Source: Allomyces arbusculus
Taxonomy: Eukaryota; Blastocladiomycota; Blastocladiomycetes; Blastocladiales; Blastocladiaceae
Reading direction: 5' to 3'
Length of the DNA stretch: 64,000 nt
Assembly: GCA_027604705.1 (NCBI GenBank)
Contig: JADHYV010000015.1
Location: forward strand, 124,001-188,000
The notes under the pieces were generated by a model. The model searched no databases, had not been told where the DNA came from, and saw only the letters and a program-made list of their open reading frames with translations. Below, piece by piece: positions 22,068 to 32,554 of the stretch. Every line of letters starts with the position of its first letter. Position 1 is the first letter of the stretch. The translations under genes were made by a program, and so were the position numbers.

Positions 22068-23467
22068 CTACTCGGCACGTGCCGTGCCCGTCTTGCCCAA
22101 TGCGTACGTACTGTCGTACATGAGCTGCAAGTGCTGCGCAAACGTGACGGGTTCCGGGAAATAAACCTCCTTGATCTCCTTGTTCGCGAGTTTCCCGCCC
22201 GGCATGAACTCGGGCAAGACCTGCACGACCGCGTCGCCGTCGACGCCAAAGAAATACGGCATACTGTACCGGTCCTGACTCGCGCCTGAATGCACGACGC
22301 GGTGCATCGTCGAATGGAACGTGCGATTGGTCAGCCGCGCAATCATGTCGGCCAAGTTGACGACCAACGTGTTGGGCACCATCGGCACGCGCATCCACGT
22401 CCCGCCGTGGATCGCCGCGTGCTGCCGGGCAATCGGGTGCGCGACCACGTCGGCGTCGGTAGTGCCCGTGATTCCATTGTTCGGGACGAGGATTTGCAAT
22501 CCGGGCGAGTCGACGGCGAGCAGCGTCATCGCGCCGTAGTCCGTGTGCGCCGCGCACGACAGCTGCTCCTCGGTCATGCGGTGGCCTGGCGGCGTCGGCG
22601 GGTACCGCAGTAGACGCAGCTGCGTCATTGGGTGCTTCAGGCTCGCGTCGAAAAAGTCGGCGGGCTGGAATGGATTGTGAAGGGTGGTCAGTCGGTGATC
22701 TCGCAAGTGATTTTGTGGGCGACAGGGACAAACAGAGAGAACGCACCTGACCCATGGCCACGGCCAAGACGCGCAGCAGCGCGCACCCGAGTTTGTACAT
22801 GTCCGCAAAGTAGGACGAGCACGCGGCGCGGAACCCAGGCAGGACGTCCTCGGTGGGCCACGGCGTCGCACCGCCGAAATGCTCGCCGGCGTTCTGCTCA
22901 AAAAAGACGGACCCGATGTCGTAGCCCTCCTTGAGGTCGCCGTCATTGATCTGCACCTCCGGGTTCAAGTTTTCCTTCATCGACACGATTAGGGCACGTT
23001 CGAACGCCAGGGAGAGCGCGGAGGAGCCGCGTCATTGGGCAAGTATGTACCTCGCCAATTCCAACATATCCGCGCCCCGACCCGGCCGGCGCGCGCAACG
23101 TATCCTTGACCTCCTTTGGCAGCGCAAACACGCGCCGGCACTGCGCAATCATGTCGGCGACCTGCGCGGCCGACACGCCAAAGTTTTTGATGAGGAAAAA
23201 GCCGGATTGCGTGCAAGCGTCGCGCATCTGGTTGGCCAGCTCGCGCAGGGCGTCGCCGCGCGGACCCGACTCGGTGTAGGCCGAGGCGGGCGCGTCGAGC
23301 GCAACGCGCACGTCGAGGACGGGAATGTCGGTGAATTCGGGCACGTTTTCGACATCCTCGGCGACCTTGGTGGGGGCGGCCTTGCTGGGCAGAGGCTTGG
23401 TCGCCGCGGCGTCGGTCGGGGGCACGTCGCGCACGGGCGCGTCCGAGGAGGGGTCAGCGGTCATCAT
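22068..23467 (-). CDS. 2OG-Fe(II) oxygenase 1, isopenicillin N synthase-like
   Basis: Cytosolic dioxygenase of the PcbC-like superfamily, using Fe(II) and usually 2-oxoglutarate; the substrate is unknown. Exons 23467-23051, 22974-22747 and 22664-22068 give 413 residues. The DIOX_N part has IPVLDVRVAL, a Gly-Pro-Arg-Gly turn, CTQSGFFLIKNFGV and RRVFALPKEVKD. The catalytic jelly-roll carries HTDYGAMTLLAVDSPGLQ (iron ligands His and Asp of HxD), WMRVPMVPNTLVVNLADMI, the distal iron His in NRTFHSTMHRVV, and DRYSMPYFF with the Arg-x-Ser motif that normally binds 2-oxoglutarate or the penicillin precursor. All iron ligands are present. Two paralogues lie in this window, at 32555-33909 and 49328-50691, with the same exon plan. 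Confidence 0.88.
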
Positions 23468-23777
23468 GGTGGTAGTGGTGGTGGGTTGATGCTTGATGTG
23501 TGTGTTGCGGGGAGAGAGAGAGAGCGGTTGCGTCCACTTGGTCGCGTTTTCGACCAAGGAAGCATCAACTCGAGATGACCTTTCTTCCCTGAGCCGGACT
23601 GCCTGCTTGCGCACAAGCAACGCGTCGTTGTGGCCCGCCCGCATGGACAAAATCAGCGTCTATTTCGTAGTGAGGGCTGCGCGCCAACGCGTCTCTCTTC
23701 TCAGCAATATGTTATGGAGATAGGTCAATAACGGATGGCACAAAAATCAATGGCATAAAAATCAATGGTGGCCGCGT
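23468..23777. other. Oxygenase 1 upstream region
   Basis: On the minus strand it contains a CTCTCTCTCTC tract (about 23512-23523) just before the start and, further up, a 22-base perfect-arm palindrome listed separately. It also holds the start of the short 3' end of nothing recognisable on the left. Confidence 0.4.
23537..23558. promoter_or_regulatory. Palindrome upstream of oxygenase 1
   Basis: CTTGGTCG and CGACCAAG form perfect 8-base arms around CGTTTT, 70-91 bases before the start codon at 23467. A TTGG-containing palindrome lies at nearly the same distance from the start of oxygenase 2. A transcription-factor site is inferred only. Confidence 0.4.
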
Positions 23778-26700
23778 CTATGCGAGCTGGAAGACGGGTC
23801 CCTCGAGCATGCGCCCGTGTAGCGCGAGGTCGGTCTCGGTCAGAGCGTCCTTGCCCCACCACGCGACGAGCTTGATGCGGTACTGCGCCGTTGGGTCGAT
23901 CGTGACGGGTGCCTCCATTTCGAGGTCGGCATTCCACTGCATGACTTGATTCGTGTCCTGCGACCAGAAGACCGACGAGGCCAGACCCTGCAGGTACTCG
24001 CCCTTGTAGAGGTACCCGACATAGACTTCGTCGTACTCGACCACCGGCGTTGGCGTGGCCGTCGGCTTGGTGGACGTGGTCTTGGATGTGGGCTTGGTCG
24101 AAGACATGGATGTGGTGGCCGATTTGGTCGAAGTCGACGAGGTCGTCTTGGAGACACTCGCGGTCGTCGTGGTCGATTTGGTGCTGGACGCCTTGCTCGT
24201 CGATTTTGCTGAGGTCGAAGTGCTCTTGGTCGTCAATTTGGCCGTGGTCGAGCTGCTCTTGGCTGTCGAGGAAGTGATCTTAGCCGTCGTCCCTGCGGGC
24301 TTGTTGGCCACCGACGTGGTGCCTTGCTTGGTCGTTGCAGGCACCGAGCGGACCGTGGTGGTAGAGGACCGCGCCGTCGTTGATCCCGCGCGGGCAGTCG
24401 ATGACGTCGTGACCGGTGCACGAATCGTCGTGGTCACGCGAACGCTCGTCTTGGGTGGTGCCGCCACACTCGCCGAAGACCTACTCGCCGTCTCCATCTT
24501 GCTCGTCGTCGCAGCCCGCGTCGACGTCGTCTCCGTACTCGTCGTCACAGCGCGCCGACGCAACGCCGTCCCTCGCTTAACGCGCTGGAACACCATGACA
24601 TACAGCTGCCGCGTGGGCCTGATCGTCTGGAACGCGATCCGCATCGTGTTGCCCGCGCCAGTAAACTGGAATGGGATCACCACGGGCGTCGCCGGCACCG
24701 TCTGCGCGCCATTCGTCCAGGGCATCGGCACCTCGTCCGTCAGCCCGCCAGGAAGGAGCGAGAAGGCGAGCGCGTCGTTCGGATTTGCCGGAAATACTGG
24801 TGCATGTAGGAGGTCGCCATTGTATCCGGCAAACGGTACGTAGACGGCGCGCTGCAGGTGCGGGTCGTTGACGGCATCGCCCGGCTCGACGCGCAGGTAC
24901 CCCGAGAAGAGGGCCCCGGGCGCCGCTGCGTTGGGTGTGATCGTCACGTCCATCGACAGGACCGTGTTCCCCGCGACGGGGACGGCGAGGACGGACTTAG
25001 TCGCGTTGGTTGTCTGGCCGGCGGCCGAGAGCTGCACGTTTGCGGGAGCGGCGATCATCGAGTCCGTCGCACTGATGGCGAGTGCGGGAACGTGCGCAAT
25101 GTAGAACGTGGTCGCTGCCTTGCCGACGTTGCGAATCGTCACGGTCTGCGCGTACGTCGGCGTACCGGACGCGTCAACGGTCATCTTGACGTGGCTTCCA
25201 GCGGCCGAGACGCCCGTCGTCGTGGGCGCGTCCGAGAACAGGCCCGGCGGGAGAAGCGCAATATCCGAACCGGGCCCCGTGACAGGCAGTGCGTCGAGAG
25301 CGCGCTTGACTGACACAAGCCCAGCACCCTGACCTTGCGCGGGCAACGCCAGAAGCGACCCGGCTGTCTGGTTGCCCCTGCCCGTGACCGCGCGCTCCAA
25401 CGCCGGCACGGCCGTGCGCATGAGCAGTGCGCGCATTTCCTGCATCGACGTGGCCTTGCCGCGCGACTCGAGAATCAGCGCAATGCACCCAGCCAGGTAC
25501 GGCGCCGCAAACGAGGTGCCGTCGTTGATACCCCAGGCGCCACTGGTCAGCGGCTGCGTCGTCAAGATCGACCCGCCAACGGCGACGATCTCGGGCTTCA
25601 AGTCAAACAGCGCCGTCGGCCCAAAACTGGAAAACGCCGAGATTTGGCCCGCGTTCGTGTGCCGCACAAGGTTATCGTCGGCGCTGATCTGGATGTTGGC
25701 CGAGCATGTGCGCACGCCGCGCGGCAAGGGCGCTTTTGGGTCGACCTCATTCACGACAAACAGGGCCTTGGCGTCGCGCGCCGTGATCTTGGCCCATTTT
25801 GCGTCGGTGCGCATCGTGCCGCGGCCGTCGGCCGAACTGAGGTCGTTGTTGGTCAGGGCAAGAATCACGGACCGTGCGCCCGCGGCGCCCGCGGCCGATG
25901 CAATCAGCTCGAGCGACGTGCCCGGGCACGTGCCCTGGTAAATGACCATGGTCCGGTTGGTGCGCAGGGCCGGCGGGACGAGCGACTCGAAGAGCGCGCC
26001 GTCCGCGCAGGCCGTCGAGTTGGCCGACTCGAACGGGCTGACGACGACCACGGGGCTCGGCGCGATATCTGCTTGGACGATCGGGTTGGTCACCGAGAAG
26101 AGGTAATCTGGCAAGAGGGCGGGGATGAGCACCCGGTCATATCGCATATCGCCGAAAAATGCAGCTCGCGCGTACCAATACTCTTGCGCCCGCCAATTTT
26201 CATCAACCGCGTCAGCACAAACCGGTTATCGATCGACCCGACACTCAGGATTGGGTGCAGCGACCCGGGCCCGGCAACATTGAACGGCCGCTGCCCGTCA
26301 TTCCCGGCGACCGAGACGACATGCACATTCGGCGACGTTTCGGCAATCGTATCAAGTGACAGCCCGACGGACCCGAGCGCCCATGGATCCGCCTGGCCGA
26401 GCGACAAGTTGATAATGTCGACCTTGTCGCGCACGACCGCATTCTGGAGCGCGCGCGCCAAACTCGTCGAGGTCGCCGACCCGGCACAGTTGTAGACGCG
26501 GTACACGTAGAGCCGCGCGCCCGGCGCAACACCGACAAACTTGGTCGCCATCGCCGCGTCCTGCGCGTCCCAGTCGCTGATCACGTTCACGGGGCTCCCA
26601 CTGCTCGTGGTCCCGTTGGTCGCGGACGACTTCGGGACCGCGCGTGCGGCCACAACACCAGCGACGCGACTGCCGTGCCCGTCGAGCCCACAGTCCATGG

Positions 26701-27640
26701 GCGTCGGCTGGTTATCCCCCGTCAAGTCGTCCCAGGACGCAATCAGGCACGACGCCGGGGTCGGGACCTTGGTGCCATTCGCATTGCCGCGGAAACAGTT
26801 GCCGCCGAGTGCCGGGTGCGTCGCGTCAATGCCCGTGTCGATAATTGCAATCTTAACGCCCTTGCCCGTCAGTCCGCGGCGCTGCGCGTCAGCGACGCCC
26901 GTCATGGTATGCGGCGACATGAGCGCGGCAATCTGGTCGGGCGCGAGCGCGCGCCGGCGCAAGTCCACGTGTTCGTTACCCGCCGGGGTCGCGGCGTCAC
27001 CGCTGCCGACGGCCGTTTGGCCCGAAATGGCGTCGTTGAGCTTGACTTGCGTCTAGATGAGACGAATCCCAAGTCTCGTCGTCAGTGAACCAGTCGCGAC
27101 TTCCTTAGCGAATTCAGCCTCTGTACGCACCACCGGGAACACCGTCTTGACAAACGCGCTCATCTTGCGCACTTTGCCGACATCCCTCGCGCGCTTGAGC
27201 TTGAGCGGGACCATATTGACGAGCCCCGTCAGTGGTTCGCCTGCAAGCGAGTACCCGATCGAGCTCGCTTTCAGCGCATCCAGGAACGCCTGCTGCTGCG
27301 CGCGCACATCGGCCTCGGTCGAACCGTACGAGACAGCCTTGGTCGACAAGATCACGTTGATGAGCACGGGCTGGTCTCGCACGTCGCCGCCCGACTCGAG
27401 CGTCGTCGATGGCAGGACCACTGGCCGCGCGCCCGTTTTCTGAACGTGTTCGGCGAGCGACCGGCGCAGGGCGAGCGGGTTGTTCGGGTCCTCTGCCAGA
27501 ACGGGCGCCGGATTGGGCGCATCGGCGGCGGATGCGAGGGGGGCGGTGCACGCGAGCGCGGCTAGCGTGGCGGCCAGCGCCAGCGGGATCAGGACGGTTC
27601 GCCAGCTTGGTGGACGGCGGGCGCGGTTCGGTGCGGTCAT
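23778..27640 (-). CDS. Secreted subtilisin-like serine protease (S8) with mucin-like insert
   Basis: Exons 27640-27101, 27052-26176 and 26107-23778 give 1,248 residues; the first intron (48 nt, weak donor) is approximate. A signal peptide covers about residues 15-38. An inhibitor I9-like propeptide follows. The S8 catalytic domain starts near residue 230 with IAIIDTGIDATHPALGG (Asp), GLDGHGSRVAGVVAA (His), and NDGTSFAAPYLAGC (Ser), so the triad is complete. Between His and Ser sits a PA-type insert (about 480-620, with VIYQGTCPGTSLELI). After the protease come Fn3-like beta domains. A run of about 170 residues of Thr/Ser/Lys repeats (TSKASSTKSTTTT, SSTKPTSKTTSTKPT) splits the last beta-rich part, which resumes with YDEVYVGYLYKGEYLQGL. 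It resembles fungal C5a-peptidase-like minor extracellular proteases. It is probably secreted to the wall or medium. Confidence 0.87.
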
Positions 27641-28090
27641 AGCTGTTACTTGGTGGTCGGTGCAGGTGGGGGCGGTCTATGGAGGCTCGGGCGGGTGCTG
27701 CAAGTTGTCTATCACCGCGCCGGCCAGTCTATCAAGGGCTCTCCACCAGGCAGGTTCGTGCTGCACAACGCGCACTGGTGTCGAGATCGTCGTGGCCGTC
27801 GAGGTTCGCGCGGCCGGGAGAATGGATTGCGGGCACTCCTTTCGAGCCCGAGTCCGGTGTCGAGCCGCGGCATGATGTGCGCGCGCGTGTTGGATTCGAA
27901 ACAAACAGCCGCGAGGAAACCTGAAACGCGCGAATTCATGACTTTTGCTCACAGCAAAACCGCAAGCGGGCCTGAACAACAAAATGGACAAGCGAGAAGG
28001 ATCGCGCAAGCGTTTGGCCAAGATCACAAGCCGATCAAAATTCAAAGATGCACGCGACAAGAAATCCTCTGTTCGATTTTCAATCACCAT
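27641..28090. other. Spacer upstream of the subtilase gene
   Basis: This contains the promoter of the subtilase (-) and the 3' flank of the SET-domain gene (-). No gene was recognised; open frames here are short and unlike proteins. Confidence 0.5.
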
Positions 28091-29810
28091 CTACTTTTGC
28101 TTGGCCTTCTTCTCCTTCTTGCCTGACCCCGACGCGGCACCCGACGCGGCGCGCTTGGCCGGCGTCAGCGGGTATGCCTGGTTCACAATCACGACGCGCG
28201 TCTTATCCGTCTCCTGCACGGTCTTGGCATGCGTCTTGACGTCCTTCCACGACGCGAGCTCCTCGGCCGCATCGAGCGCCGCCAGCAACTGCCGCAGCAG
28301 CCTCTGTTCGCGGAACCGCACTACGTACGCGTACGCGACGCGCACGTTGCCCATCCCCGGCACCACGCGCGCCAGGTACGCAACCAAGTCGGTACTGGCC
28401 TCGATCGCGGCCAAGTATTCGGCGGCGACAGGCGTCTCGGGGTACTCAGCGAGCCGTACCGCAACGGCCGCGCGAAGGACAGCAGCCTCGGTCTTGGTCA
28501 AGTAGATGATGGCGTTCTCAATGGGCTGGGTCGGGTCGGCGTCGGTGAATTTGGAGAGCGAGGGGAAGACGAGGGACGGATCCTTTTTCGCGGCCTTGAA
28601 CTGGTCCGGGTCGAGCAGGAGCAGCTTGATGGTCAAGACGAGGTCGGCGGGGACGGGGCGCACGACCGAGACTTCGAATTCGTCTTCATAGACTTCAATT
28701 TCTTCGAGGAATTCGAGCTACACATAGCGCGAATCGGTTAAGTTTTGGTGGATCGCAGCAAAGGTCGCAAGCTCTACGAAATGCGTACCCGCTTGGCCAA
28801 CGCCCTCTCCTTGTCCTTGGTCGACATCCCCTTGGCCCACGCGACCTTCTTGAGCGCGTCCATGACGTGACTGACGACCGCCATCCCGTCAAGCGAGACA
28901 TGGTCAAACTCATTCTCCCACTCGACATACCCGTACCGGCGCAGCAACTCGTTGGTGCTGTGGTCGCCGTACGTGTTGTAGATCTGCGCGCCACCGGCCA
29001 CATCGCGGCTCAGTGTCATCGCCACGTTATCCCCATCCCTTTCCAGGTGCGCCGATGCTGGATGCACGGCGTTCAGCGTATCTGCGAGCGGCACGAGCAC
29101 GGGCAACGGGTCCTCTTCCTCGACGTCCGACTCGTCGTCGTCCGGGATTTCCGGTTCGTGCAATGGGCCCACGTGGAACCCGTAGGCCATGAGCAGCGAG
29201 GCCGCGAAAAAGAAGGCGTCGGGCGTGAACCGCGCGAGGTCGGTTTCGTTAACGTGCTCGCGCAGTGCCGGTAGGATAACGTTTTCAAAGAGGCTCTGCG
29301 ACTCATCCTTGGCAACACGTTTCGGGACGTCGGTGCCCGCGAGGTGCGCGAGTTCCGCGTCGGTCCAGAACACTGGCGTGTCGAGCGTTTCTGGGAGAAT
29401 GTCTGCAGCGCACGATGCATGATTATCAGGAACCCACTCACGCACATGGATCCTCCGCGCGCTCACGTACCAAAGTACGCCTTCCACTTAGACGTGCCGC
29501 GGTTCACGTATTCGTAGAGCACAGCGAGAATCGCAGGAGCCCAGCCGTTTTCGAAAAGCGCCGGGTGGTCGCGGACCCATTCGCTGATGCGTGCCGACTC
29601 GTACGACAGGCACAGGTCGAGCGGGATCGTGAAGAGCGTCTCGCCCGTGGGCAAATCGCGCGTGGCGGCGACGCCGCGGCCGGCATATTCGGTCGAGTAG
29701 TCCTTGATGGCCAAGTCTGGCGAGATGGTCGCGCCGCTGCTGGACAGGAACGCCAGGAACCGCTGGTTGAAGTCGTCGAAACTGCCGCTGTTGGTATTAT
29801 CGGTGCTCAT
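28091..29810 (-). CDS. SET-domain protein-lysine methyltransferase (RKM4/SETD6 type)
   Basis: This class methylates lysines on ribosomal or other non-histone proteins with S-adenosylmethionine. Exons 29810-29471, 29402-28789 and 28717-28091 give 526 residues. The split SET domain shows YAGRGVAATRDLPTGETLF (N-terminal cofactor part), a helical insert with NGWAPAILAVLYEY, then VPLADTLNAVH and, after the DNVAMTLSRDV strand, QIYNTYGDHSTNELLRRYGY with the cofactor-binding Asn and catalytic Tyr region. The string NTYG...NELLRRYGYV is characteristic of fungal RKM4 and its SETD6 relatives. A C-terminal helical Rubisco-LSMT-like substrate-binding domain spans about 320-500 and ends in a Lys-rich tail (KKEKKAKQK), perhaps a nuclear signal. 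An acidic loop (DDDESDVEEED) interrupts the SET domain. The exact substrate is not known. Confidence 0.85.
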
Positions 29811-30066
29811 GGTGGTTGCTGTCGTGGTTGGTGCCGACAGGATTGATCATGGCAAAGCGGTGGAGCATGAATAGTGTTGACGCGGTCAAGTGACCTGTTT
29901 CCATTACTTGAACACAGCCGGCAAAATCGTGAGACGCGATTTGAAGATTTGACCAAGTTCGCGGGCAGCAACCACGAATATTTCGGCCCTCCAGCAGCAC
30001 GATGCAACCACCAAGCACCTGCAATGACTATTGAATAGCGCATCAAAATCTACCGATTCCAGCACC

Positions 30067-30960
30067 ATGATGGGCCAACTCCTGCCGTCACTAGTCGCGA
30101 CCATTGTCGACGCGGGACCCATGTCTGCACTTCGCGACGACGCACCACCATCCTCGACACCAGGTAAATCCTGACCAGCACTCGATTTACGACATCTCTC
30201 GGCCCTTTATCCGCTGTTCAAGACATTTCTGACGTGCGCTCACCAGGTCCCGGCCACATCGCCGCGATCGTCGGCGTCCTCGTCGCGCTCCTTGCGCTCA
30301 AGGTCTACTACACGATCAAACGGCGCCGGCAACGACAGCAACGCGTACGTCCCACCTTTGCTCTCCTTCTCCACCCAGTTTGACCGACTCGCTCACCAAC
30401 CACAGCACCGAATCTACCCCCAGCCACCGCCCACCGCCTCCACCAACCCCATTCCATCCACGTCCCCCACCAAGACCACGCCCGGTCCCGCCGCATCGCG
30501 CGCCGGGTCCGCGCTCTCGCCCGACGCCACCGAATCCACACGAGTTCCCGTCTCGTCGTGGCTGTTCCGGTACAACGACTACATGGCGGCCCCACGGGCA
30601 CCAGCAACGACGACGCGGGCCGCACCCCTGATTCGGATTTTCGCGGGACCGCTACGTGGCGATCCGGATCGTGCCTCCGTATCGCGACTACCGCGGCCGA
30701 CTTACGCGGCGGTTCCCTCCCCGGTCACGGCCGTCGCGCTGGATCCGCGGGACCGGCGTGGGAGTGCGGCAACGAGAGGTGGAAAGTGGGACAAGAGTGG
30801 GGATAAAGGTGTGCAGGCAGGTCCGCGGCGCGATGGTGAATTGCTGGCGGCGAAGGCGGATGAGTCGGGGTCGGGCAGCGACAGGAGCAGCGACGACGAC
30901 GACGAGGAAGAGAGCGACGATGGGGATGACGAGGGCGGAACGATTTTGCACGGGGCGTAA
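30067..30960 (+). CDS. Single-span membrane protein, Pro-rich cytoplasmic tail
   Basis: Exons 30067-30163, 30247-30344 and 30379-30960 give about 258 residues. A short N-terminal part is followed by one membrane segment (HIAAIVGVLVALLALKVYY) with a strongly basic stop-transfer flank (KRRRQRQQR). The tail is Pro/Ser/Thr-rich (about 70-150) and ends in a highly acidic stretch (SSDDDDEEESDDGDDEGG). No family was recognised. The second intron would be only 34 nt, which is unusually short; without it the frame stops shortly after the membrane segment. The gene diverges from the SET-domain gene with 256 bases between starts. An AATAAA run lies 158 bases past the stop. Confidence 0.55.
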
Positions 30961-31117
30961 TGCGAGAGTGAGGAGGACGATGGTGGACTTGGTTCGCGAT
31001 AGACGTGAAGATAGGTAGCGAAATGAATTGGTAGGTGGGGATTGCTTGTCAATCTGAAGAGGACACGCAACCGGACTGACAAGCAACAACCGGAATCCAT
31101 TTCTTCGCCTTCTGCGG

Positions 31118-31133
31118 AATAAATAAATAAATA
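31118..31133 (+). terminator. Poly(A)-signal-like run AATAAATAAATAAAT
   Basis: Three overlapping AATAAA hexamers lie 158 bases beyond the stop of the 30067-30960 gene and on its strand. They are the best poly(A)-signal candidate in the window, set between two converging genes. Confidence 0.5.
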
Positions 31134-31219
31134 CACCACTTCACATGGTATCATCCATGAGCAACACAAATTTACGACAAATCGCCAGCACCAGCAACCG
31201 GCCTTGCCTGTGCGCGCGA

Positions 31220-31967
31220 TCACTCGATGAGTGGCAACCAGTTCCCGCGCTTCTTGGTCGAGTAATTCCGCTGGAACTTGGCCACGAGCTGAGTCAAGTT
31301 GCGCTCGGCCTCGGTGCGGTCGAGCCGCATGCGCTGGCGCAACCGGCGGCGCCAGAGGATGGCGCCTGCAGGTACGGCGACGGCGAGCAGGATGACAATG
31401 ACAATCACGACGACCCAGGCGGTTTCGAGATTGACTGACAGGTGGGGGAAACAGCACTGTCAGTCCTGTCCTCAGCGGAGCGGAAAAGCGAGTAGCTAAA
31501 GAACGCACCGACGCACGTCTTGTACTGGAACCCGCCCTGCGGGCAGACGCCGGGGTTCGCGGCACCCCACACGGTCGCGGGTACGCAGTGCGACGTTGAT
31601 GCGCACCACCCGCACCCCTCCATCGAGACCTACATAACCGCCAATGACGCCGAGTCAGTAATGTGGTTCAGCAAACGCACGCCTTCCCCCCCCCCCCCCC
31701 CTCCCCCCTCACTTCAGCATTTACTGTACTTACGCAAAGGCCGCATTGCTGCCCAGTAAGCGTGCCGCACACCACCGTCATGTTGGGCCCAGATGTCGGG
31801 AGTCCTGGCGGCGGCGGTCCCTGGGAAAGTGTTGTCGGAGCCGGTGCCGTCGATGCGGCTTGAGCGTGAACGCCGATTGTCAAGGTGGCCGCGAGGAGCA
31901 GCATCGTCGCGAGGAACGGTGCCATGACGTCGCGACGAGTTGCTGCAGATTGCTGAATTGTCGACAT
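31220..31967 (-). CDS. Small type I membrane protein with PSI-like cysteine domain
   Basis: Exons 31967-31734, 31629-31509 and 31434-31220, all phase-compatible, give 189 residues. An N-terminal signal peptide (FLATMLLLAATLTIGVHA) precedes a Pro/Ser/Thr-rich linker. The cysteine cluster then reads CGTLTGQQCGLC, GCGWCASTSHC and CPQGGFQYKTC, which is the spacing of PSI (plexin-semaphorin-integrin) domains. One membrane segment (VVVIVIVILLAVAVPAGAILW) is followed by a basic 45-residue cytoplasmic tail. The start could instead be the Met at 31925. A C17 homopolymer tract lies in the first intron (about 31684-31700). It may be a cell-surface adaptor or receptor stub; no partner is evident. Confidence 0.75.
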
Positions 31968-32554
31968 GACCGATGGCCGTGCTGGAAAATGCAAGTCGTG
32001 ACGAGCAGAAGAGTGAGGAGCCGCGGCAGCGAGCCGAGCGCGGGGCGGTGCAATGCTCTAGGATTGGCAAGCATGAGCTGGAGGAAGCTGCTGAGCTGGT
32101 TGCATCGGCCGAGCAGGAGGAAGTTGCACCGCCTCGGATCAAGCAAGCAGGCCGATCTTGTTAATTTCACGTCACATGAGGGCGCCGGGACGCCTGTTTG
32201 CGACGTGTTGTGGCACTTCCCTTCACGCCTTGCAGTACTCTTGGCGCCCGCTTCCTTGCCCCCACCTCTGGCCCGACCTTGCACCGGCTGCGCTCGCTCC
32301 CAGTCCCAGCACGCTACCAGAGCCGACACCGCTGGCTGGCGCCCGGGGATACCCGGGCGCGTGCTCTCAGATGCCGACGACTCTCTCCCCACGGATACAA
32401 GCTCACAGCTCCGGGCAGCTCCCAACCTTCAAAATCGCCATTGAATACAAGAGCAAATGCTACGCTCACCTCGCCACCGCCTGCATCCCGCCTCACCTTG
32501 CTCCACCGCTTCTTCTGCTGACCTCGCTTCGATCCATACCCCCGTTCGCCCCCC
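31968..32554. other. Spacer between PSI protein and oxygenase 2
   Basis: Upstream region of the PSI-domain gene (-) and 3' flank of oxygenase 2 (-). No gene or clear regulatory motif was seen. Confidence 0.5.
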
